Shown: one piece after another, positions 55,183 through 64,000 of the stretch
Layout of the letters: each line of letters begins with the position of its first letter
Position numbering within the stretch: the first letter of the stretch is position 1
Program-made: the position numbers and the translations under genes
Assembly (NCBI RefSeq): GCF_002104995.1
Contig: NW_024468249.1
Coordinates: 2,728,001 to 2,792,000 of the forward strand
Direction: 5' to 3'
Source of the DNA: Linderina pennispora
Lineage: Eukaryota > Kickxellomycota > Kickxellomycetes > Kickxellales > Kickxellaceae
DNA length: 64,000 nt
Notes under the pieces: generated by a model
The model's database searches: none
Told to the model about the DNA's origin: nothing
What the model saw: the letters and a program-made list of their open reading frames with translations, nothing else

Positions 55183-56655
55183 CTATGCTCCGAGAATGCT
55201 CCAAAGGAATTGGTATGTCGGTGATGGCGGCTTAGGCGGCTTGGTTACCACCTGAGACAGACGCAGACATTTGTAGCGAATATCCTGCAGCTGATCAGAC
55301 GAGACAACGGTCTGCGGTATGCGTAGCACTTGTAGTGGATGGAATGAGCGAATGTGGGCAAAATCGATGGCTGGTGGGTAAGTTTCACAGCAGATTACAG
55401 TGTTCTCACTGCTGCTGGAGGCGATGTGGATTACCTTGAGTGGCAACCCAGAGGTAAGTAGATACCACAAGGCTGCTACGCTATATGATTTGCTGAGCTG
55501 TGGCATGTCTGCAATAGCTGGCACGTAAAGTCGGCCAAGCTGAGGCATATTCTGCGCAATGAGTATGGCATCATTGTCATCGATAGCCGGTATTTCTAGC
55601 GACACGAGCTTTGTCCATTTCGTTGTGAATGTCTGACAATACGAAATGTCCAGTGGGGTTCGCGAATATAGCGCAGAATGTGAGCACAGCCCCATTCGCA
55701 GTCGCTGTAGCTGAGGAAATTCCGCTGCATCGAGACTGAAACTGACCGGCAGCTCGGCTTGTATTGGCATCAGATTCACCATGCTCACTGTCAGCGACTC
55801 GAGATATCTCCACTGCACCTGTGGACTGCTGCGAGAGTGCAACCAAGTCTGGCTGGTTAGAACAGAACAGCCCGATTACCAAGAGCTGCTCGCTATTAAA
55901 CCCATTTACATCCAGCCAGCGCAGCGTCTGCTTCTGCGTGCTCAGCACCCACCGTGCAACCCGAACGTCAATCATCGGCGTAATCGACATGCGCGTCAGC
56001 GTTTGCATCACGGGTCTGGTCAGGATCGAATCGGGAACAGTAGTAATGGTGGATAGTGAGTCCTTCTCGCTTACCATCGCGCGGATATGGATCTCACGTA
56101 GCTCGGCTGCCTTCATAAACAGTGCGCCTCTTCGCATATCGATGGGCACGCGCCCGGTAACAAGCCAGCACGCGAATATTGCCAAGCCTCGGCTCGATGT
56201 ATTTTGCCAGTCCCGGAAAGGCACACTTGTGTGCGTAGTCAATCTCAAGCTCCTCGAGATGCGGCCACAGCGACAGGTCACAAAACGGCTGCATGGCTTT
56301 GTTTTCTTGTGTGAACGAGTACCGCCGAGAATATGCATTATTCACGCTCTTGAACTGGACCAGAATATAGAGTTTGCGTGTAAAGTGGCCGTGGGTCAAG
56401 CGAATTTCTGCCAGGGACGCCTCTGCTGCGTGGGATGTGACGCGAATCGTGCGCCAGGCATATTTGAGCGCTACTCTGCGCCATTCAGAGTCGACATGGG
56501 AGAGGTATGACATTGACATTGTCGAACCCGCCCTTTTGTACATGGGTATCCCTTTGTGACCGTGGAGCTGGGATGAACGTATGCCGGATATCGTAGTCGT
56601 ATATAATCCGGCATATATGCTCTTTGATGTCGGCTGGAAGCGGCCGTCGTGCCAT
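55183..56655 (-). CDS. F-box/LRR-like protein, frame breaks
   Basis: Three overlapping minus-strand frames follow one another: MARRPLPADIKEHICRIIYDYD from ATG 56655, then WRRVALKYAWRTIRV... LPHLEELEIDY, then LREIHIRAM... TLRWLDVNGF, then a C-terminal frame with WRYLESLTVSMVNL, PQLQRLRMGL, LVSLEIPAIDD, MPQLGRLYVPAI. An N-terminal LPxDIxxxICRIIYD helix, an early WRRVALKYAWRTI block and later evenly spaced Leu-rich segments are the layout of F-box-like proteins with degenerate leucine-rich repeats, which are amplified in Kickxellalean fungi. The role would be substrate recognition for an SCF ubiquitin ligase, by inference. The overall length is a multiple of three, so about three single-base changes would be needed. 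Confidence 0.6.
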
Positions 56656-57125
56656 GGCTTGTGGATATCGAGAATGGGCAGAGGGAGAGGGAGTCAAGAA
56701 TGAAAGCATAGTTTGCCCCCCCACTTTCACGAATAAGGCTCTGGAATATTAAACAGCAGTTCCCGGAAATCTATACAAGATGTGGAGGCCAGAGTGGAGC
56801 AGAGTGGAGCAGAGTGGAGAAGAGCGGGAAGGAAGCTTGCTGCGAAGGTTCGCATTACCCGCAACCTAGAGTAGCGGCAGCCGTTACCACGTGGCGGTCA
56901 CTTGTCCTCTGCGTGATCCTTGATGCTGGGCTACCCCTTTGTCGTATCGGCCTTCGGCACAATTGGCCTTGCCTTATCCTCTCGGAATTTCCTTTGGACG
57001 ATCCTGGCGTAAGGGTGAAAGGGGCAGTTGATGCAACGCGGCTGTGCTAAAACTTGATGCATGTGCAGCACATCATTGCCATGCACGCAGTTTAGGCTCG
57101 GATAATGTAGGGTGCTTTATACCAA
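56656..57125. other. Spacer with 10-base tandem repeat
   Basis: 470 bases without a supported gene; contains the AGAGTGGAGC repeat listed separately. Confidence 0.4.
56791..56820. repeat. Tandem repeat AGAGTGGAGC x3
   Basis: Three consecutive 10-base units, the last with one change, flanked by related partial units (GTGGAGGCC, AGAGCGG). Confidence 0.8.
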
Positions 57126-59358
57126 TCAACTTCTAAAAGGGACGATAGAAAAATACAACCACTCTACTCGATGAAAGCACAGACTGCATCTCGCGATCAT
57201 ATCGCCGGGTACATGCAGAGTAATGGAGCCAGGTTCGGGTGCAAAACTGTTCAATACAGACACAGGAAGATTATTAGTAGTAGGGTATAAATAGCTAGTC
57301 GGTGCTGCCAACCCTGGTCCATCGGTGAGCTTACGGGCGGGGTAGGCGGGGTAGGCGGGACCGGCGGCACCAGGTTCTGACCATCGTTCTGGTAGTAATG
57401 ATAGTGATGGTGGTAGTGGTGGTGGTAGTGGTGGCATGTTGTTTGCCATGTGCAGTGCCTCCCCAATCGACGACCGCTTGCGCAACAGTCTAGGCAGAAC
57501 CGGACCTTGCAGTCAGAGCCCTGTGATCATGGCCCGGATGTGTCTTGATAGAGGGAGTGATCACACTGTATGTCGGGGACCCAGTGTCACAGCTATCCCT
57601 GCTGTCGGCGAGGCTGCTAGCCAGAACACGCTCGCACAGGTTCTCGTGCTCACTATCAGATATCTCCGAGCAGCTATCAGACTCTGCAGAGTCAACCGGC
57701 GACAGGTTCTGTGTGACTGCGAACATCGAGTCCTTGCGCATAGCGTCTTTGGAAACAACAAACGGCTGGCTCAGTGAGATCCGGTCCGGCTCGTGGTTGT
57801 AGTCGAGGCTCTCAGCAGTGGCCTCGGCGATGGATGTCGCAGCCATGTGCGGTACGTCGCCAAACTTGCGATGGCTATCAGCCAAGCTTACATGGCTGGT
57901 CTTGTTGACTGGGCCATGTTTTTTGCTTGTGTTCATTCTTGAGCTCGGCGATGCGACTCATGGCAGGCTTGGCGGGAGCAGGCTCGGGGGCTCTCTGCGG
58001 TGTGTGCGACGGCGACCCGGTGGTTGAGTCTGGGAGACCAGGGAACTCTAGGTTGAACTCCTTGTAGCGCTTGGCCAGGAAAAGCTCCTTGCTCTTCATG
58101 ACGCGCGTCGGCAGGTCGCCCAGCACAATCCACGGAGTCTCCAGTAATTCCCGACTTTGGGCCCATGGCGACGGACATGTACTGTGCTGGATCGCGCCAG
58201 GCCTTGAGTGGCACGCTGTACCACTTCGAGTCGCCCTGCGCCCAGGCGTGGGCCATCTTGGCCATGCACTTGGCGACATGGCTGCCCTGGCTATCGGCAC
58301 GGTACGCCTGCTTTTCGCCATTGGTGTTGCAGACATCGCCCGCAGAAAAGATCCAGGGCATTTCGGCATGGCCGATCTGCATGGTCGGCCGGACCTTGAT
58401 CTGGTTGGTACGTAAGTCGATGTAGTCGTGCTTGTATATGGGGTCGAGCGTGTCCATGATGGTTGTGTTGAACGTGATGCCGTTGCACAGGAACTGCAGA
58501 TCAGAGAACAGCATGCGGCCCTGTGAGGTCTTGAGCCAGCGACCCTCGATCCGGTACGTCAGAGGCTCGTCGTCGGGGATATTGACGCGTTCGTTCAGCA
58601 GCACTTTGACGCCCATGGTTTTTAGCTTTTTCAGAGCCTTGCGCGACATGGACATGCTCTTGTTCGACGACAGCAATGTGGGGCCCGCGTGCGCCAGGAT
58701 CACAGGTCTTGGTCGGGTTCTCCGTGACGATCTCGGCTGCCAGGCCAACGCCGGTTGGACCGCCGCCAATAATAAGAATTACGTGTGCCGACTTGACCTT
58801 CTCTGCTGTCACGCGCATCTCGGCCTTGCCCTGGATCGACGACGACACCTCGAGCTTGCACGGCGGCGGGTAGATCGAGCCAGTGGCGACCAGCAGCGAG
58901 TCAAAGTCCATCTTGCGGCCATCAGACAGGATCACAGAGTTGGCATACACGGACGCAACCTCACCCTGGATCACGCGGTTGCTCGGGTGCTTGAGGACGT
59001 TGGTGTATGGCAGCCAGACCATGTCGATCAGGCTGGGCTTGGCGATTGAGCGCAGGGCACCCAGGTTGTAAAAATACATGTCGCGCTTCTCGATCACTGT
59101 GATCGTGACCATGCTGGGTGACACCAGCTGCTCGAGCTCCTGCGCCGCGCGAATGCCGGCAAACGATCCGCCGATGATGACTACCCGGAAGGTCTTGGAT
59201 GTTTTTGGGATGTGGCCCTGGAAAGCCGCAGCGGTAGGGAGCGCCGACACCGAGTTGGCGCCTGAATCCTTGCGTGTACTGACTGACATTGAACTGTCCG
59301 ACAGGCTCTCTGAGTGCTTGTGTGTGGAAGATTTGAGGCTGTGCGACGCCGAAGTCAT
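57126..59358 (-). CDS. AIFM2/FSP1-like FAD/NAD(P)H oxidoreductase with long disordered tail, frame breaks
   Basis: From ATG 59358. A Ser-rich N-terminus (no presequence) precedes the FAD Rossmann motif VVIIGGSFAGIRAAQEL, VIEKRDMYFYNLGALRS, LLVATGSIYPPP, the NAD(P)H motif ILIIGGGPTGVGLAAEI, and FSAGDVCNTNGEKQAY. These mark the AIF-like/type II NADH dehydrogenase family that reduces quinones (AMID/FSP1). Extra bases near 58704, 58150-58152 and in the T6 run at 57919-57924 break the frame. After the enzymatic part (ELLETPWIVLGDLPTRVM, KELFLAKRYKEF) the tail is Ser/Asp/Glu-rich to a stop at 57490. One further one-base change near 57488 opens into LPRLLRKRSSIGEAL and a poly-Pro stretch reaching 57126. 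The tail beyond 57490 is uncertain. Confidence 0.75.
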
Positions 59359-61114
59359 TGTGTCGAAGAAAGAAGACGATCTTTTGCGGAGAGGAAAATA
59401 TGAGTGCTGGGTGGTTTTATCAAGGAAACAGCCAGGTTTCGATAAGGTGGCGGTTGATGAGACGGCGGTTAAACTGGCAAGGGATTTGGACTGACTAATA
59501 TAGGCGGGAGGAACGGATATATGATACTAGCCCCACTACGCTTTGGCTATTGTAGAGGTGGAAATAGATCGCTAACTGATGAGCTTGTCCAACTAGCTTT
59601 CAACGCAACTGTGGGCGTGACCGAGAGTTAGCTTGACTGTGGGCGTGAAATTCCGGGCTCACTGCTGAGAACGCTTCGATCGTAAATAACCGTCCAGGGT
59701 AGTTCGGCTCAGGAGACTATTATAATTTTAAGCGGAGGTGCTTTCCGTGTACGAGTCGCGTGAAAGGGTGAGGCAGACTTGGTGCGATGCAGTAAAAAGG
59801 GACGGCCACTGGTGACGGGAAACACGGTTGCAGTACAAGCCCACGGATAAATAAAAGACCAAAAGGCTGGAGCAGATGGGAGGTAGTGAAGAGAGGAATC
59901 GGACTGGCAGGATCAGAAATGGGGTGAGCAGATGTTGCCTGATAAATAGTCAACAGAACTCTGAAACGCTGTGTATATTAAAGATAAGGGCAGGCTCGAA
60001 GATGGGGATGCACATGAAAGCTTTTTATTTTTGCGAATTACCGCGACCTGGCGCCCAACCTGCTGACTTTTAAGGCATCCAGCGATTCTCGGCCAAGGAT
60101 GAATATTTTTGTTGTCCTCTGCCTGCGTTGTTGGGCTCAACCGTTGCAGCAAGGCATTTGCATACAGCCGAGACGCAAACAGGGAAAGAAATGCGGCTGC
60201 TTTTTTTTACTCCTTGCTATTGCCGAACTACAGATTGTGCTGCTCAATTCGCCTATGCTTCTGCTTTCCCTCCCGTGATTTTTGCAGGCAGAAAAGGACT
60301 GCGACATGCCGGGCTGATCATCCTTTACACTGCACTGCACATCCCACGCGCAGGCGGCAAATAACTGCCCGGCTGCGGTGGCTTTTTGCACCTGCGCCAT
60401 ATAAACGCCAATTACGGCCATATCATGTGTGTGCTGCAAGTGCAAAGGATACCGGTGCTGTGTGGGAGGCCAGAGGGGGAAACCGTCACTCCATGATCTG
60501 CGACATGAAACAGAAAAGCCAACCACTGGCGGGTGGCTGCCGCAGTGAGTCCTCTCTTGAGATAAACGAACAAAGATCTGGTGCGGCATTCTGTTCTGTT
60601 TTGGTAGCATGGAGCGGCACTGGGAGGTCTTGGGCTCCCGATGCGAAGGCTCTTTTTGCTATATCCAGTAACCGATCCCGGGTCCTTTTGTCACCGTGTC
60701 CTCGGCAATCAGCGGACATATTCGCTATTGGGCAGTCCGCCTGCCCATCCTGGGCACGTATCGGATGTATCGCTGTCCACGTATTGGTATACCTCTAACC
60801 CCTTGATTTGTTGGAGTGGTGATAGAAATAAGCCACAAGTGAGGAGGCGACACGTGCAAAACGCACGAAAAGCAGCGACTGGGTCGCAAGACATACATCC
60901 GCTGTTTACCTGTCTGCCTGCTAGCACTGTGTGGGCGACAAACAGGGAGTGGGAGTGCGCTTGGATTGTCGGACGATATAGAAGGATTTCATCACCACTC
61001 AACCAGCATCCATCGAAAACAGTCGATTGGCAAGCGGTGCATTTCCCTCATAGGGACCGAGCGCCATTTAGAATCTATTAATACGCCGACGATGCTTACC
61101 AAAACCAATTAGCC
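59359..61114. other. Intergenic spacer (about 1.75 kb)
   Basis: No supported gene; a 229-codon plus-strand frame at 60109-60798 lacks domain or codon character. Contains the upstream region of the oxidoreductase gene and the 3' flank of PRP3. Confidence 0.4.
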
Positions 61115-62723
61115 TCATACGAGGGTATTCAGCAGAGTAATGCTGTCGTGTGGGTCAAACTGCACGGCCAGCTGCCAGAATGACTCGGCTCCGGCCTGCG
61201 CCAGCCAGTTCTTGGCTCCGGATTCGGTTGTGCAGGTCCGCATATTGAACTGCGTGAATTTGCGGGCATCGATGGACCCCTGCCAGATCAGGAAACAGTC
61301 GTTATCAGAGTAGTCAACAGGTTCCGAATCCGGATCGTCTGCCACTGGCTGCTTGTCCTCGGATGTTTCAAGTGTGGGCTGACTGTCTGCCCAGTCGATC
61401 CGCCGCAACATTAGCTTTTTATACGCCTTGACCGCCTTTCCAGAGCCCTCAACGATCACTACACTCATCTGCGGACACACTACCGCAATGCCAGTCATCC
61501 TCCATTCGCGCGCATTGACCGCCACCTTAAACCTGTGCTGCGCATGCGACAGCTTCTTGATCCGGAACACGGCCGACACAAGACCCTTTTCCTCCTCGGA
61601 CTGCAATTTGGCCTCCCATTTGGCATGCCGCTGCTCCTTTGTCAACTGCCGCGCCTTGTTGTCCTCCTCATGCCTGATTTGCCGTGCCTCGACCTGTTTG
61701 CGCACCTCCGCCTCGAGCCGTGTTGGGTCGGGCACCGACTGATTGGCCAGGATGCGCATAAAGTTGGCCAGCTTGACCTTGGGCGGGTCGGGCGGCAGCA
61801 GACCCACCATGACCTTGTCGCGGTGGTCGCGCTGCTGCTCCTCGCGGCCGCTGGCGCCTGATCTTCTTGCGCTCCTTTTTGGTCAAGATGAGCTGGCTCG
61901 GGGCCGACCCGCCAGCCAGGATTGATTGCGGCGGCTCAAGTGGTACCGGGTGCTGCACGTACACGGTGATTGGCGACTCGGCCCCTTCAAGCCTGTACGT
62001 ACTGCCAGTGTATGTGTCGGTCGAGAGCAGCGGTGCGTCCCACCATTCAACTGTGGGCGGCTCCGGCGGCCGGATTGCAGTCGTGTCCAGCACCTCATCT
62101 TCGAGCCGCGCCTTCTCTGCGCGCTCGGCGATTTCGGCCTTGAGCTGCTCGAGCTTCTGCTCGGCACGCACCCGGTCGCCCTGCTCAATAAACCGGCCAG
62201 GCCGTGCAAAATGGATTTTCTTGGCGTGCCTACGCTGCTTGGGCATTGCCGAGCGCTGGCCTCCCAAATGCGGGTCAAAGTACGGGTTCTTTTGCGGGTC
62301 AGCAAATGCTACCGGCGCCTCGTGCTCAATCTTCATCCGCTTAGGCTGCGGCTGAACGCGCTGGTTCGCCTTTATCGACGATATCCGTGGCATGGGAACT
62401 CCACGCGTGGATTTGATGTCGCCGCTTAGCATTGGGTGGAGCTCAGTCGGTATCGCTGCGGATTTGCTGCTGCTGGCCCGGACGCTGCTGGCGCCAATGC
62501 CCTGTGCCTTCATCCGAGCCTCGATTCGGGCGCGCGTGGCAGCGATCGATGCATGCAGCGACGGTGCGCTGGATGTTGTCGATGATTCTGCTGCTGCAGG
62601 CGGGGGTCGAACGCTACTTGTGCCAGCACTGGTCGGAATTCCCATTTTAGCCATGCGAGCCAAAACCTCAGCCCGCTTCTTCGCAATGAGCTCCTTTGTT
62701 GCTTCCTGGCTTGGCGTAGACAT
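61115..62723 (-). CDS. PRP3: U4/U6 snRNP protein Prp3, one frame break
   Basis: 535 residues from ATG 62723 after discounting one extra base near 61845-61848. Prp3 is a core tri-snRNP protein that grips the U4/U6 duplex and the 3' end of U6 during spliceosome assembly. The N-terminal region is Ser/Ala-rich with helical KELIAKKRAEVLARMAKMG and RIEARMKAQG segments. PQKNPYFDPHLG, HFARPGRFIEQGDRVRAEQKLEQLK and PTVEWWDAPLL are the conserved PRP3 domain. LILTKKERKKIRRQ...DKVMVGLLPPDPPKVKLANFMRILANQSVPDPTRLE is the U6-binding part, and the C-terminal DUF1115 domain contains NDCFLIWQGS and FNMRTCTTESGAKNWL. TATATA at 62787-62792, about 64 bases upstream. Confidence 0.95.
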
Positions 62724-63336
62724 GACTGATAGAAAAGGTGTAAATGAGGACTAGATAGCAACTTCCCATCTGGCGCCGCCCTTTTGTATATATTTTTGCT
62801 GTCGGCGCAATTTCACTAAGAGTATGGGTCATCGCGTGATACTGACGCGATCTCGACGCGGGTGAGCCTAAATGCTGCGATCGCGTTTGTTTTTACTCGC
62901 TTTTTACTGATATTAAACCCCATTAACGCGTTTCAGCTCTTTTGCCTGTTCATTTCGGCCCGTTTTTTGTTACTTGCACTCTTGCTGCTCTTTCATTCTT
63001 CATTTTGCTGCCAGCCCACGGCCAAACATTGTATGTACGCTATTCATAGACACGCTCGCTCGGAAGCATTCCGCAAAGAGCGCCGAGTATCCATTGAGCA
63101 AACTGTACATGAGCCCAAACGGAGCAAGAGAGTGAAAAATTTTCGGCTAATGGAAGCCGAAGAGCCCCGAACCAGATAGAATGAGCCGTTTTGAACGACG
63201 AAACGCAACGCTGCGACTAAAATTCTCTCCCTCCCTTCTCTGCTCTGCATTTTTAAACACCAACAATTAGGGCACAATCCTCTTCGCAGCACATAGTCTG
63301 AGACGCGACTTACTCTGCCTCCACACAGCAAACAAA
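62724..63336. promoter_or_regulatory. Divergent promoter, PRP3 / AT-hook gene
   Basis: 613 bases between divergent start codons. TATATA at 62787-62792 faces PRP3. No convincing gene inside. Confidence 0.5.
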
Positions 63337-64000
63337 ATGGTAAGACAACCTGGTGCGTGAAAAGTGTACGTGAAATGCATAGCCGCCCTGCAATACTAAA
63401 CCGTCCTTGCCCACCCACCCTTTGCCTAGGTTAACCCTGGAGACTACCTCCCGTCGGACGAAGAGATCGATATCGAGATGTTCGACTCTGACACAGAGCT
63501 CAGCAAATCGCTGACGGCGCTGCGACAACAGGCCGCCAGCACACGGGCGGCAGCAAAGGAAGACTCTGACAGCGACTTTGAGACCACAAAACCAAAGCGC
63601 GGCGCACCAGCCTCTAAACGCGGCCGTGGGCGTGGGCGTGGACGCGGTGCTGGTACAGCAGCAGGTAGAACAAGAAACGCTGCGGAGGAGGAGGATCCTG
63701 ATAATCCAAAGCCAAAGCCCCGTCGCGGACGCCCGCCAAAGCCAAAGACCGACGATGGCGAGTACGGAGCTCCTAAGAAACGCGCGGCAAAGGGCAAAGG
63801 GAAGGCAAGACAAACCACGCTTGACGATATTAAGGGTCCAGCAAAGCCGCTTGTTTTTGATCCAGCAGAGATTGCGGCGCTCAAGGAGCAGTACCCTGAC
63901 CAGTACTGGACGCAATTAACACACCCAGCCTCGACTGACGCGAGCGACCCGATGGGCGGCCCCATCGACTATATTGACGAGGAGCACCCGCTAGAGCTAA
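63337..64000 (+). CDS. AT-hook chromatin-type protein, 5' part (runs off the window)
   Basis: Exon 1 appears to be just the start codon: ATG at 63337-63339 is followed at once by GTAAGA, and an intron to CCTAG at 63429 (90 bases). Exon 2 then reads VNPGDYLPSDEEIDIEMFDSD and stays open to the window end. The visible ~190 residues are charged: acidic start, a basic SKRGRGRGRGRGAG patch, PRRGRPPKPK (a clear AT-hook), KKRAAKGKGKARQTTLDDI and PLVFDPAEIAALKEQYPDQYWTQL. I do not recognise the family; AT-hook and RG-rich composition suggest nuclear DNA binding. An in-frame ATG at 63478 is an alternative start if the tiny exon is not used. Confidence 0.6.

Noticed and set aside
54640-55235. Possible small secreted or surface protein gene on either strand
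   Set aside because: Fragments in several frames with some coding texture but no consistent start, stop or domain.
60109-60798. A 229-codon plus-strand open frame
   Set aside because: Cys/Arg/Ser-rich random-like composition, no domain, no promoter element at the right distance.

Overview
This is a gene-dense nuclear segment of a fungal genome. The evidence is short spliceosomal introns (54-167 nt in most genes, 359 nt in the aspartokinase gene) with GTAAGT-like donors, TATA-containing upstream regions, and fungal-type proteins: PROPPIN Atg18, Ett1/Nro1-like, UPF0658 Golgi protein, PEX16, Cdk9/Bur1, Swc5, NDR kinase and two Mediator subunits. An F-box/LRR-like gene, a HEN1 homologue, and molybdenum-cofactor genes moaA and moaC that are separate rather than fused fit an early-diverging lineage. 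My best guess, an inference only, is Zoopagomycota/Kickxellomycotina (Coemansia-like). I saw no rRNA, tRNA, CRISPR array or intact transposon.

Layout: 1-7.4 kb holds an acidic nuclear-type protein (partial), a peroxisomal-lipase-like hydrolase, a His-Me finger nuclease-like protein and a membrane-anchored aldehyde dehydrogenase. 7.4-16.1 kb is packed with a small secreted protein, MED31, aspartokinase, D-2-hydroxyglutarate dehydrogenase, PEX16, lipoyl (octanoyl) transferase and ARPC2. 17-22 kb holds a TALE-type homeodomain factor and an unresolved, broken regulator-like locus, with long non-coding spacers to 24.5 kb. 24.5-30.2 kb holds a HAPSTR1-like protein, BLOC1S2-like, CENP-X/MHF2, moaC, NDR kinase and a UPF0658 Golgi membrane protein. 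30.7-34.6 kb holds a C2H2 zinc-finger factor and spacer DNA. 34.7-53.6 kb is very dense: TFB1M-type rRNA dimethylase, MED4, the TFIIIC TPR subunit, alanine aminotransferase, Swc5/BCNT, Ett1-like, Atg18, HEN1, Cdk9/Bur1, cytosolic prolyl-tRNA synthetase and moaA. 53.6-64 kb holds an F-box/LRR-like protein, an AIFM2/FSP1-like oxidoreductase, PRP3 and the 5' part of an AT-hook protein.

Genes are mostly in divergent pairs sharing 0.2-0.8 kb promoters and convergent pairs whose ends lie 20-60 bp apart or overlap (CENP-X/moaC). Recognisable themes are transcription and chromatin (MED31, MED4, Cdk9, TFIIIC, Swc5, CENP-X, homeodomain and C2H2 factors), peroxisome/autophagy/membrane traffic (PEX16, hydrolase, Atg18, UPF0658, BLOC1S2-like) and mitochondrial cofactor and RNA metabolism (LIPT2, MoaA/MoaC, TFB1M, alanine aminotransferase).

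The sequence carries a strong systematic peculiarity. More than 30 conserved reading frames are interrupted by single-base frame changes. Wherever the expected protein lets the sign be judged, the change is an extra base, most often lengthening a short G/C/T/A run. Counting one excess base per interruption restores lengths divisible by three in every gene I checked. This is most simply explained by insertion-biased sequencing error in a lightly polished long-read assembly, so the broken genes below are called as genes, not pseudogenes.
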